From contig JACDNU010000023.1 of assembly GCA_017656505.1 (NCBI GenBank), forward strand, positions 1 through 37,016: DNA of 37,016 nucleotides. Direction: 5' to 3'. The notes under the pieces are model-generated. The model did not search any database. It was given only the letters and a program-made list of their open reading frames with translations, and was not told where the DNA came from. This document shows, one piece after another, positions 8,079 through 15,786 of this stretch. How positions within the stretch are numbered: the first letter of the stretch is position 1; every line of letters starts with the position of its first letter. Origin of the DNA: Archaeoglobus sp. (GTDB lineage: Archaea; Halobacteriota; Archaeoglobi; Archaeoglobales; Archaeoglobaceae). The position numbers were made by a program, and so were the translations under genes.

Positions 8079-8128
8079 ATCCTTATACTAGCTGAGAAAA
8101 TAAAAATTTTTTACGTAATTCGGAGTTA

Positions 8129-8692
8129 CTATTTTGAAATGTAACTCAAAGCTTGTGGAGATGGAGAATAATCTGGCTCCTTAAACACAAATTCCTTCTC
8201 TTTAGGCCTGTTAACGTAAGTCTTGTATGCAAAGTAGCCAATCGCAGCCAAGCCAAAGATTAACCCAAGAGCCACAAATACCCTAAAAAGGTTGGCTTTT
8301 GATTGGTTTTTGCCATGCTTCTGGCTAAAGTTAGCATCTCCTTGCGTTAACTGCTCAATCTGCCGATTCAACTTTGGCTCATCTTTATCCTTTTCCGGCT
8401 GAAAGTGGCTTTTTGTGGTGTGCTCGGCTTTGGGTGGTTCTGGCTGGCTAACTTTAACCATTTTTGTATGGCTTTCGTCATGGTCGTGGCTGGTGTTAAC
8501 TGGCTTTTTCTCTACAAAACCACCCACTTTTGTATTATTTTGACTTGGTTTTGAACCAGAGCCACTCTCACCCAAATAGTTAACTACCAGCTCCTTCAAG
8601 ATTTTGCTCTTATTCTTTCCCTCCTTCTTTGCTTTCTCTTCTAAGAGATTGAAGGTCTCTTTATCCAGCCTTATTCCAAGAACTTTACTCAT
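8129..8692 (-). CDS. Membrane-anchored ribbon-helix-helix DNA-binding protein
   Basis: A 187-residue protein. Residues 1-42 form a clear RHH domain (KVLGIRLDKETFNLLEEKAK ... SKILKELVVNYL). Residues 43-135 are a polar, low-complexity linker rich in Ser, Lys, His, Asp and Pro. A single transmembrane helix follows at about 136-156 (FRVFVALGLIFGLAAIGYF), with a short charged tail. This layout would tie a DNA-binding dimer to the cytoplasmic membrane. The ATG at 8692 is chosen because GAGGTG precedes it by about 4 bases; a GTG four codons upstream overlaps that site. A TATA box (TTTATA, 8741-8750) lies upstream, so the gene has its own promoter. Confidence 0.75.
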   Translation of the reverse strand: MSKVLGIRLDKETFNLLEEKAKKEGKNKSKILKELVVNYLGESGSGSKPSQNNTKVGGFVEKKPVNTSHDHDESHTKMVKVSQPEPPKAEHTTKSHFQPEKDKDEPKLNRQIEQLTQGDANFSQKHGKNQSKANLFRVFVALGLIFGLAAIGYFAYKTYVNRPKEKEFVFKEPDYSPSPQALSYISK

Positions 8693-8898
8693 CTTCCACC
8701 TCACTTTCTGTTAACACAGGTTAGTATTAAATTGAAGATCGTATAAAGCTATGATAACGAAAACAATCAATTTGAGAAATGTTTACATTTAATGGTCATT
8801 GGCTTTTGGCTGGCTTTCTGTGGACATTTCTTAGCAAAACCGGCATTAATAGATATTTTCTGACTTCTTCTTGTTAAATCTAAACAAACCATGCCAAT

Positions 8899-9081
8899 TT
8901 AGCCACTTTTGTTGTGTTTCTTCCAGAAGTTAACCAGCTCCTGAATAATTCTGTCATAGCTTAAGTCTTTCTTCCTCCTGGGTTCTTTCTCTATCCCTTT
9001 CTCCCTGAGCATCTCCCCTATCTTCTCCAACTCGAGCAAATTCCTCTTGCTGATCGAGATGTGATACCAACCCTTTACCAC
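8899..9081 (-). CDS. Small putative RHH protein
   Basis: A 60-residue basic protein starting with a beta-strand-like segment (YHISISKRNLLELEKIGEML) and ending in a helix (DRIIQELVNFWKKHNKSG), the order expected of a ribbon-helix-helix domain with an insert in the loop. It begins 3 bp after the ATP-grasp gene stops, so it is translated from the same mRNA. Function unknown; probably a regulator or DNA-binding accessory of the element. Confidence 0.6.
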   Translation of the reverse strand: MVKGWYHISISKRNLLELEKIGEMLREKGIEKEPRRKKDLSYDRIIQELVNFWKKHNKSG

Positions 9082-9084
9082 CTT

Positions 9085-9807
9085 TTATGCACCTCTCTCA
9101 TCCCTTGTAAGCTTATACTCACATGGAGGATGCCAGGAATCCTCTCCTTTAGCCATATCAATCAGATACCATTTCTCTCCAGATTTTGCAAAATCGACAC
9201 TCCAGTATCCCTTTACCTCTCGGCCAACAATCTCAGCATATTCAGTCAGGATCTCTACCTCTTCATCTGTTACCGTGTTAAGCTCTCTAAGCTTCTCCCT
9301 CCAGCCTTCAGGTTCCTTAGCCTCCCAAAACCTTATTGCATCCTCAACCCAGTAAGCATGAATACATTGCACGTTCCCATCTTTGATGAAGACTCTCCTC
9401 TCCCTTGCAATTGGTAAACCGTTGAAGGCTTTGAATACATAATCAAGTTTCAATAGCTCTCTGAAAACCAGAGCATTGATCGGCAAGCCAACTATTCCAG
9501 CCATTGCCGATGATTCTACAAGGTTTGAGATATGAGGCATGAGATCTTTCTCGCTTTCCACATAACAGGTGTATTTCCATTCGTGCTTTCCAGAAAGGTG
9601 ATCGGTTCTCATAAAGAGTGGATATCCTATTTTCCTTGCAACCCTCTTGATCTCATCGATATTCCTTGGAAGTTTGCCATCGAGCAAGTCAAAAATGCTC
9701 TCATTCACTTCAACTATCTCAGTTTTTGGCTGTGGAATGTTGAGGTTCTTAATCTTTGGATACCAATAAAGCATTGAGTTCTCGTCAATCTTTTTGGTAT
9801 CGAGCAT
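9085..9807 (-). CDS. ATP-grasp domain protein, R2K-like
   Basis: A 240-residue protein. Residues about 50-235 fit an ATP-grasp fold: the N-terminal ATP-binding strand (YPLFMRTDHLSGKHEWKYTC), the middle segment with basic residues (PIARERRVFIKDGNVQCIHA) and the C-terminal metal-binding strands (GYWSVDFAKSGEKWYLIDMA, then KGEDSWHP). Small ATP-grasp proteins of this kind occur in phages and mobile elements and have been called the R2K clade; they are thought to ligate amino acids or peptides to an acceptor. The acceptor is not identifiable. GAGGTGGT precedes the ATG. The position between replication genes and RHH genes suggests it is expressed with them. Confidence 0.65.
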   Translation of the reverse strand: MLDTKKIDENSMLYWYPKIKNLNIPQPKTEIVEVNESIFDLLDGKLPRNIDEIKRVARKIGYPLFMRTDHLSGKHEWKYTCYVESEKDLMPHISNLVESSAMAGIVGLPINALVFRELLKLDYVFKAFNGLPIARERRVFIKDGNVQCIHAYWVEDAIRFWEAKEPEGWREKLRELNTVTDEEVEILTEYAEIVGREVKGYWSVDFAKSGEKWYLIDMAKGEDSWHPPCEYKLTRDERGA

Positions 9808-9816
9808 AGGACCACC

Positions 9817-10041
9817 TCAAAACTCTGTATCTTCCTTTGGTTTGCTTTCTCTAATCCAGAATGCTCCAACTTCCTTCCATGCATCGCCTTCCTTAATCAC
9901 AAGCCTGTAATGTGGCTGATTGCTATCCTTATCCCTGTTCGTGTTCTTGAACAGGTAGGCCTGCTTTTTGCCCAGAATTCCCAGATCAATCTCTCCTGCA
10001 AGGTATTTCTTTGCATTTCCTTCTTTTTTCACTTTCTCCAT
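9817..10041 (-). CDS. Small conserved-looking protein, DUF736-like at best
   Basis: A 74-residue protein with alternating strands: AKKYLAGEIDLGILGKKQAY, then HYRLVIKEGDAWKEVGAFWI, ending in an acidic tail. The pattern recalls small beta-rich single-domain proteins of plasmids such as DUF736, but similarity is weak by eye. Its start overlaps the end of the putative nuclease gene by 13 bp and has GGAGGTGA just upstream, so it is translationally coupled to it. Confidence 0.6.
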   Translation of the reverse strand: MEKVKKEGNAKKYLAGEIDLGILGKKQAYLFKNTNRDKDSNQPHYRLVIKEGDAWKEVGAFWIRESKPKEDTEF

Positions 10042-10457
10042 CCTTTCACCTCCTTCTTTTTCTTCTTTTGAGGAACGTCAAGATAGTTCTCAAAGAGAAA
10101 CAAGCCTAACTCCTCAATTGAGCCTGAAAAAATAAGCTCATCATCCTGAAATTGATAAAATGGATTGGACCTTACAATCTTAGAAGTGTCGTATTCGTAA
10201 AGTTTAACAGACTCTCCTTTTGAGAATAGTATCAGTAAAGGAACCTTCAAGCATTTTGCGATTTTCTTCAAGGTAACGAGCTGAAAACCTCTGATAAGTC
10301 CTGAGGTTGATTTCTTTTCCTCAATTATCGCTTGGATCCTACTGCCTGCATCCAGGATGTAGTCTATGTTCGTGACTACTATGTTTCCATTACGATATTG
10401 TTTTAAGGCTCTGTATAGGGTGTTCTCCAAGTAGTTACCGCAATGTGGGCATTTCAT
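10029..10457 (-). CDS. Zinc-knuckle protein with PD-(D/E)XK nuclease-like core
   Basis: A 142-residue protein. It opens with MKCPHCGNYL, half of a zinc-binding site. The core then reads NIDYILDAGSRIQAIIEEKK followed by LVTLKKIAKCLKVPLLILFS: an Asp, then Glu-x-Lys on a strand, then a helix and strand, which fits the order of a PD-(D/E)XK endonuclease or Holliday-junction-resolvase-like fold. The C-terminus is Lys-rich. It overlaps the stop of the primase-helicase gene by 4 bp (ATGA), so a job in replication or recombination of the element is likely. The nuclease call rests on motif reading only. Confidence 0.55.
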   Translation of the reverse strand: MKCPHCGNYLENTLYRALKQYRNGNIVVTNIDYILDAGSRIQAIIEEKKSTSGLIRGFQLVTLKKIAKCLKVPLLILFSKGESVKLYEYDTSKIVRSNPFYQFQDDELIFSGSIEELGLFLFENYLDVPQKKKKKEVKGWRK

Positions 10458-13400
10458 AGGATTATCTCACCTCTTTCCTTCAGCCTTTTGATGTAGAATC
10501 GGACTCTTTCGGTGTTAGCATTCGGAAACTTCTTCAGAATAATTGAAAGGATGTTAGTCTCAATTTGCGTTCTTGGATAGCCTTCTGGCTCTTGCTCTTT
10601 TTTGTATTTCTCGATTGCAGGTTTGACTGCCTCTTTGATCTCGCTAATCAAGGTTTCCTGATCTGGATCTGAATTTGTTGGTTTGTTATCAGGGTTTGTA
10701 AAATCGTAAACTTCTTCAAAAGTTTCATTCTCTCTCAAATCTCCAGAGCCTTCAAGATAGTTTGTTAGCCCAGCCTCAACACTTTCAACTTCTTCAGTTT
10801 CTTGAACTGGGAATCGAACCTCCCAAACATCTTTGTATGAGTTCTTTCTTCTTTCCATTCCAAGTAGCTTCTTTAGCTCAGACTCAACGTTTGCAAGCCT
10901 CTTTGCTAGGCTTTTGGCTGAAGAATAACTTGCTGCATATCTGTCGTCAATTTCACATAGCATTTTATGTAGTTGGGAAGCAGTAAGCCATTCACCAGCA
11001 TTTGATGCTCTAATAAACTCCTTCAATGCAGGAAGCAAAGGATCATCCTGCAAGGTGAAGGCTGATCTTTCATATTCCATCTTCTCTAGGAGTTCATCAA
11101 CATCCTCATCGATCTCTAAAGCTTCAGCAACAACCTTAACAAAAGCTGCCCAATCAGCCAGCCTGTGTGTTGTCGTAATTTCGCTTAAATCCCTATCTTC
11201 AAGCTTTGCAAGGATCTTGTTCAGATCATCCATGTAGAAACTCCACAAAATATCTTGATACTTTTCAATTGGTTTTAACAAAGCCTGAGGTGGAAGAAAT
11301 TCTTCAAATCTCTTAACATGGAAAATTAACATTCTATCTACTACATCATCTCTCTTGAATTTTGGATCTCTGCTTGTGAGTCCGAGAAAACACCTCGGAG
11401 TCTCACGAATTTCATCAAAGTCGGAGTAAAGCTTTCTCTTCCTTACAATAATTCCTGTTGAAATTGTGGCAAGAGCATCCTGGAGCCATTTATGTTGTCT
11501 ATCTATATTGTCAATAAAATAAATCGGACTTTTTGAAGCTACAACGTAGAAATCCTTCTCATCCGGAAGGTCACTTAATTCGAACCCTGGACCCTCCAAG
11601 AACATGCCAATCATTTTGAGTGTTACACTTTTTCCTGATCCTTTCTCACCCACAAGACACATGATAGGCCTTGCTTCTAGGAGATTCTGGAATGGAAATG
11701 CGTAGATATGCAGTAAGAGTTGGAGTCTTTGCTCTCTTTCATTCAGTGCTGTATCATAGCTGAAATTAGTCCTGTTAACTAAGAGGCGATGCAAAATTGA
11801 TCCTTTTCCTTTGAATTCCTCTATTTCACCTTTGATTTCAATTTCAACATTTCTTTTACTGGGAGGAATATACTTGATTGGTGTGGAATTGACTGAATGG
11901 AAGTAAATTCCATTAATCCCATTAGGGAGCTTTTTAATTGTCCTTCCATCCAGAACGTAGTAATGTGAATCTCGATCATAGATGTATAGCTTGTTCTGTT
12001 CTCTATCGTAATAGAACAGCCTGAAAATCTCTATTTCCTCTCCGAACCTGAGAGAATAATTTTCTAAATCTTTGAGGATAAACCTCCCTTCATCGGTTGC
12101 CAGATTAACTCCATAAAGTTCAGATAAAAGAGGTTCAAGCTCTTGGATCTTGTAAACCTTTTTCTCCTGTTCATAAAAATAATAACCCAAATTCGATTTA
12201 TCCTTGAGAAACTTTCCCTTCCTTTCCAGATCTCTCCTTATCACACCGGAAATAACTCTCTTCTTGACTTTCTCCTCAATTGCAGTTGGTGTTCTTGGAT
12301 CAGACTTCTCCGATCTTCTAAATACTGCTATCGCCTTCTTTAAGTCTCTTATACCCTCCAACAGCTCATCTATTGAGGTGTATTCATAACACTGTTCTTT
12401 ATTGTTCCAGGAAGCTCGAGCCATTGATGGATCAATCCCGTTCTCCTTTAATGCAGCCTTGAAAAGGGAGATTACATCTCCTCTGAAGTAAGCAAATGCG
12501 TCATCCTTTGAGATCGCTCTCTTCATAAGCTCCTTGAAGTCATCGGCAGAATGAGTTTTGAAGTAGTCATTGAGGTCTATTTTCTCAACATCCTCAGGCT
12601 TTGGGAGAATGATAAGATAGCTATCGTCATGCAAAGCTTCTAAGATATCCAAGGCTCCTTGTAAGCCTGCCTGAGACTCCTCATTATCGTTGCAAACGTA
12701 GACTTTCTTATTCCTAACCCATTTTTGGATCTCAGGAATGTGCTTCTTCTTGAACCTAACTGTAACCGGAGATAAACATGGAAATCCGTTTGCTATTGCC
12801 GAAATAGCATCAGCTATTCCCTCAGTTATTACAACAAACTCAGAACCTTTTATTGAATCTAGGCCGAAAAGAGGCTCAGAGATAATTTCTGACACATAGG
12901 GATGATTATCTGAATGTTTCAGCTGTTTCTTATACTTTGCATCATCCCATTCTGGAGTCCAGGGTGTTTTTCTTGCTATGAAGTAAACGGGATTACCGTG
13001 CTTGAAGTATGGGATTACTATCCTTCCCTGGAAGAAATCCTTAACACCTTTATCAGTCTTAATGAGCAATCCAGATTTTAGAGCTAGATCAGGTCCAAAT
13101 TTGGATGTGAGGTAATCAGACAGCTTATAACCATCTTCTGGTGAATATCCTATTCCAAATCTCTCAATTACCTCGGTTGAAAAGCCGTATTTTTCTTTGA
13201 TCCAGAATCTATGCTCATCCTTTAGATTTGAAACGAAAAATCTATGAGCAGCCTCGAGAACTTCTCGTATCTTCTCCTCTTCCTCTCTGTATCTTTTCAG
13301 CTCTCTTCTTCTCTCAGGAGTTAGCTCAAATTCAATTCCTGCAATTTCGGCAGCTCTCTTCAAAACCTCTGGGAAAACGTGAGAGATGTTAGAGGCTTCG

Positions 13401-13648
13401 CTACAATCAACAAAACCCTCAGCAACTGCAATCCATTCAAACTTGGATCCTCCAGATTGGCATCTAAAGCAATACCAGACTTCCCTGCCTGGATCAATTA
13501 CAAGATTTTTACCACTGGTAGATCCATGCACGGGATGAGGGCCTTGAAGTTGATGGCCCACTCTCTTAAATCCTGTTGTGTCGATTAGTTCCTCAAGTGA
13601 AGGTAAGGCTTCCCAGATTTCATCCCTGAGATTTTTCAGCTCCGGCAT
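10454..13648 (-). CDS. Primase-helicase fusion, replication protein of the element
   Basis: A 1064-residue protein. Residues about 35-70 resemble a DnaG/CHC2 zinc finger with His38/His41 and CFRC (60-63), lacking the usual first Cys. Residues about 120-380 form a DnaG-type Toprim primase core: Glu in VVITEGIADAIS (about 273) and the acidic pair in VCNDNEESQ (about 316). A helicase domain follows with Walker A GEKGSGKS (about 668), Walker B YFIDNID (about 712), and the sensor-like FLGLTSRD. The last 70 residues are helical and winged-helix-like (ILSIILKKFPNANTERVRFY). It should prime and unwind the element during replication. It heads a leftward operon, with GGAGG a few bases before the ATG. 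Confidence 0.88.
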   Translation of the reverse strand: MPELKNLRDEIWEALPSLEELIDTTGFKRVGHQLQGPHPVHGSTSGKNLVIDPGREVWYCFRCQSGGSKFEWIAVAEGFVDCSEASNISHVFPEVLKRAAEIAGIEFELTPERRRELKRYREEEEKIREVLEAAHRFFVSNLKDEHRFWIKEKYGFSTEVIERFGIGYSPEDGYKLSDYLTSKFGPDLALKSGLLIKTDKGVKDFFQGRIVIPYFKHGNPVYFIARKTPWTPEWDDAKYKKQLKHSDNHPYVSEIISEPLFGLDSIKGSEFVVITEGIADAISAIANGFPCLSPVTVRFKKKHIPEIQKWVRNKKVYVCNDNEESQAGLQGALDILEALHDDSYLIILPKPEDVEKIDLNDYFKTHSADDFKELMKRAISKDDAFAYFRGDVISLFKAALKENGIDPSMARASWNNKEQCYEYTSIDELLEGIRDLKKAIAVFRRSEKSDPRTPTAIEEKVKKRVISGVIRRDLERKGKFLKDKSNLGYYFYEQEKKVYKIQELEPLLSELYGVNLATDEGRFILKDLENYSLRFGEEIEIFRLFYYDREQNKLYIYDRDSHYYVLDGRTIKKLPNGINGIYFHSVNSTPIKYIPPSKRNVEIEIKGEIEEFKGKGSILHRLLVNRTNFSYDTALNEREQRLQLLLHIYAFPFQNLLEARPIMCLVGEKGSGKSVTLKMIGMFLEGPGFELSDLPDEKDFYVVASKSPIYFIDNIDRQHKWLQDALATISTGIIVRKRKLYSDFDEIRETPRCFLGLTSRDPKFKRDDVVDRMLIFHVKRFEEFLPPQALLKPIEKYQDILWSFYMDDLNKILAKLEDRDLSEITTTHRLADWAAFVKVVAEALEIDEDVDELLEKMEYERSAFTLQDDPLLPALKEFIRASNAGEWLTASQLHKMLCEIDDRYAASYSSAKSLAKRLANVESELKKLLGMERRKNSYKDVWEVRFPVQETEEVESVEAGLTNYLEGSGDLRENETFEEVYDFTNPDNKPTNSDPDQETLISEIKEAVKPAIEKYKKEQEPEGYPRTQIETNILSIILKKFPNANTERVRFYIKRLKERGEIIL

Positions 13649-13841
13649 AGACCTCCTCCAGCAGCTCTAACGCGAAAGTAAGCCGTAAATAGAAATCATA
13701 CTTCAATGTTGGAGTTAATTCCAGTCTAAAATCTTCAATAACTGTTTCAATGAGTCTTTTAGCTTTGTAGATACGATCAAAATCGGGATTTGATGTTATA
13801 GATTTATATACTATGCCTTTTATATTCTTTTCAGGAGCCAT
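13620..13841 (-). CDS. Small helical protein upstream of primase-helicase
   Basis: A 73-residue mostly helical protein (DRIYKAKRLIETVIEDFRLE, then YDFYLRLTFALELLEEVYAG). It overlaps the primase-helicase start by 29 bp and is co-transcribed with it. The ATG at 13841 follows a GTGGT ribosome-binding-like site; a GTG three codons earlier is the alternative. No family recognised. Confidence 0.6.
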   Translation of the reverse strand: MAPEKNIKGIVYKSITSNPDFDRIYKAKRLIETVIEDFRLELTPTLKYDFYLRLTFALELLEEVYAGAEKSQG

Positions 13842-13864
13842 ACTAACCACTTTTTTAAAATTTT

Positions 13865-14014
13865 TTAATTCACAGGAGTTAGCACGATCTTTTCATCCTC
13901 GACTGTGATTTCCATAAATTCTGAATCTAGAGAATCGGCTATTTCGTGTGGGATCTGAATCACTTTTTCATTGCCGAATTTTCTAATCTTTCGTATCCAC
14001 TTTGGTTTGACCAT
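13865..14014 (-). CDS. Small AbrB/SpoVT-like DNA-binding protein
   Basis: A 49-residue gene. The product reads WIRKIRKFGNEKVIQIPHEI, then ADSLDSEFMEITVEDEKIVL, the swapped-hairpin AbrB pattern: a basic strand, a Gly turn, the IP-x-E/D-I motif, then a strand pair. It is likely a dimeric repressor. A minus-strand TATA (GATATATAGG, about 14037-14046) puts the transcript start at or next to the ATG, so the mRNA looks leaderless. It lies ahead of the replication operon and divergent to the gene at 14091, so it may control either. Confidence 0.75.
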   Translation of the reverse strand: MVKPKWIRKIRKFGNEKVIQIPHEIADSLDSEFMEITVEDEKIVLTPVN

Positions 14015-14057
14015 GTGTAAAATACTAAGTTATACCTATATATCTCTTTCCCGAGGT

Positions 14058-14076
14058 ATTGGTTTAAATTACCAAT
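14058..14076. promoter_or_regulatory. Operator-like inverted repeat over a TATA box
   Basis: ATTGGTTTAAATTACCAAT has 6-base arms (ATTGGT/ACCAAT) around TTTAAAT, the probable TATA box of the gene at 14091. A dimer bound here would block that promoter. The AbrB-like protein next door is the simplest candidate. Confidence 0.5.
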
Positions 14077-14090
14077 GCATTGCTATCCAT

Positions 14091-14990
14091 ATGAATAGAA
14101 AGGTATTTAAAGAAAGAAAAGGTCTTTCGTTTATGGCACGTAAAATTGTTAACCCTCTAAAAGAAGGTGATATCAGTAAGGTTTTCTTACTGGCCTATCC
14201 GGATTTTATAAGTGGTTATGATATTAATAAAAAGTTGGGTAAAGGGAATAAGGAAGGTTGGATATACCAAGTGATAAATGATTTTGCTCATCTTTTTGAG
14301 ATTAAGAGAGAAACTTCTACTAAGAGAATTAAAAAGTTAATTCGATCAAAATCTGAGCATCTATTAAACGAAATTATAAAAGAATTTGATTTAAAACTTA
14401 ACGAAAAAAGAATGATGAAGTTTAAACAATTTTTTGAAGAAGACTTGAGAGATTTCATTAAAATAGATTACGAGATAATTGAAAAGGAGATAAATAAAAA
14501 AGATGGTTATACGCTTTTAAAGGAGAGGATATTTCGTATACAAGCCTTGGCATTTAAATATGAGTTTCTATACCATGTCAATCTTGTTATTTCCAAAAAT
14601 AGTAAAAAATCCTCTTTTACGGAATTTTTGTCGTATTTCGAGCAAAATTCAGAAAAATACTTGAATCTCTTTAAAGAAATTCCTGATCAAAGTGACAAAC
14701 TTAGAGGTTATTTTCCAATACCTGAAGAAATATTGGAAAAGCTAACTCTAGAATTTTTGGAGTATGATTCAGAAGAAATTCAGTTTCTTAAAAAATTAGT
14801 AGAAAAATATGGTGAAGAATTTGTGTTCTCTGAAATCTACTTAATTTCTCCGCATGAACTCTATTTCATTATTGGATTGATCAGAGGATTAATCAGAATG
14901 CTTATAGAGCTTGCTGAAAATCTTATTAATCTTGAAAAAGAGTTGGAAAACTGTAAAGACGAGTTAGAATCTAAAAAAAGAGGGTCTTAA
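14091..14990 (+). CDS. Unrecognised AT-rich gene with N-terminal winged-helix-like segment
   Basis: A 299-residue product. After a basic N-terminus, residues about 20-70 (ISKVFLLAYPDFISGYDINK then GWIYQVINDFAHLFEIKR) resemble the winged helix of PadR-like regulators. The rest is charged and helical (about 90-290), ending in a coiled-coil-like tail (LINLEKELENCKDELESKK). Its base composition is more AT-rich than its neighbours, suggesting separate acquisition. The ATG at 14091 lies about 25 bp after the TATA-like TTTAAAT; an internal ATG at 14133 is an alternative. No known family; it stands alone between the replication module and the putative origin. Confidence 0.6.
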   Translation: MNRKVFKERKGLSFMARKIVNPLKEGDISKVFLLAYPDFISGYDINKKLGKGNKEGWIYQVINDFAHLFEIKRETSTKRIKKLIRSKSEHLLNEIIKEFDLKLNEKRMMKFKQFFEEDLRDFIKIDYEIIEKEINKKDGYTLLKERIFRIQALAFKYEFLYHVNLVISKNSKKSSFTEFLSYFEQNSEKYLNLFKEIPDQSDKLRGYFPIPEEILEKLTLEFLEYDSEEIQFLKKLVEKYGEEFVFSEIYLISPHELYFIIGLIRGLIRMLIELAENLINLEKELENCKDELESKKRGS

Positions 14991-14999
14991 AGTTTTGAT

Positions 15000-15035
15000 A
15001 TTGAATAAAATAATAAAAAAATCAAAAATTTAATC
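15000..15035. repeat. 36-bp direct repeat, copy 1
   Basis: A perfect match to 15495-15530. Both copies are AT-rich and each sits just past the stop codon of an RHH-like reading frame on the minus strand. Confidence 0.9.
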
Positions 15036-15077
15036 CTCGTAGATCTTTATCTTCCTTGATAGTTTCTCAAAACTAAA
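15030..15077 (-). pseudogene. 3' remnant of an RHH-like gene
   Basis: The minus strand reads FSFEKLSRKIKIYED and a stop, aligned with the last residues of the gene at 15529-15786 (KYSRSKRISLYLH and stop) and followed by the same 36 bases. It looks like the tail of a second, lost copy of that gene. Confidence 0.4.
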
Positions 15078-15494
15078 ATTAATGGGTGTTATAAAAATTA
15101 TCAATCAAAAGTATTTGATTTTTATCTATCGGATTTATGAACATTAAGTTGTTACTTTTCATCTAAAAAGTGTTACTGAATTTGAAAAAGAGGAAGGAGA
15201 GAGGAGCTTTCCGGTTTTCAGGATTTGCTTATACTATAAACTTCTGGGTAGGTATGTAGGGGGTACCCCCTATATATTACCTAAAAAAATTTGACACTTT
15301 TTAAACCGGTAAACCGGAAATTCATGCATGACCTCGTTTTTGGCTATAATTTATTACCCAGGGTGAATTACGGATTCTCAGTTTGGATGTGTTTTAAAAC
15401 CTCGATACAACCTATTTTAAAAATTATAAGTTCGGCAAAATAATCAAAAGAAGCCGTCTCCGGCCTTCCGGTTTACGGATTGATTTCCGAGGAG
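15036..15494. other. Noncoding tract, candidate replication origin
   Basis: 459 bp with no plausible gene. It holds a perfect 16-bp palindrome TAGGGGGTACCCCCTA (15257-15272) and three copies of a TTCCGGTTTW core: 15209-15218 and 15466-15475 on the plus strand, 15310-15319 on the minus strand, the last one doubled next to ACCGGT. It is flanked by a 36-bp direct repeat. Iteron-like repeats plus palindrome and AT-rich stretches are what a plasmid origin or partition site looks like; no function is proven. Confidence 0.45.
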
Positions 15495-15530
15495 ATTGAA
15501 TAAAATAATAAAAAAATCAAAAATTTAATC
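15495..15530. repeat. 36-bp direct repeat, copy 2
   Basis: A perfect match to 15000-15035. Its last two bases overlap the stop codon of the gene at 15529-15786. Confidence 0.9.
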
Positions 15531-15786
15531 AATGTAGATATAGACTTATCCTCTTCGATCTGGAATACTTCTTTCTCAACTCCTCAGCCTTCTTCCACAG
15601 CTTCTCAGCTTCAGGAAACTTCCCTATGGCAGCCAAACAGTCAAGATCTGCACTCAAATCGAGCACAACGTTATGGCTTATGTAGTCCTCTGCCTTATCT
15701 TCAAGAAAGTGATCACTGAATTCTTTCAGCAGGCTGTAAACATCTTTGGGGAGTTTTATTTTCAACTCAACTTCCTCAACAACCAT
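15529..15786 (-). CDS. RHH-like small protein
   Basis: An 85-residue protein. Residues 5-28 (VELKIKLPKDVYSLLKEFSD) look like the strand and first helix of an RHH domain; a second helical part (DLDCLAAIGKFPEAEKLWKK) resembles a helix-turn-helix repeat and ends in a basic tail. Its start shares a base with the stop of the preceding RHH gene (TAATG), so the two are translationally coupled and may form a heteromeric regulator. Confidence 0.65.
   Translation of the reverse strand: MVVEEVELKIKLPKDVYSLLKEFSDHFLEDKAEDYISHNVVLDLSADLDCLAAIGKFPEAEKLWKKAEELRKKYSRSKRISLYLH

Noticed and set aside
15000-15530. Two 36-bp repeats as a CRISPR
   Set aside because: Only two copies 459 bp apart with no regular spacers and no cas genes.
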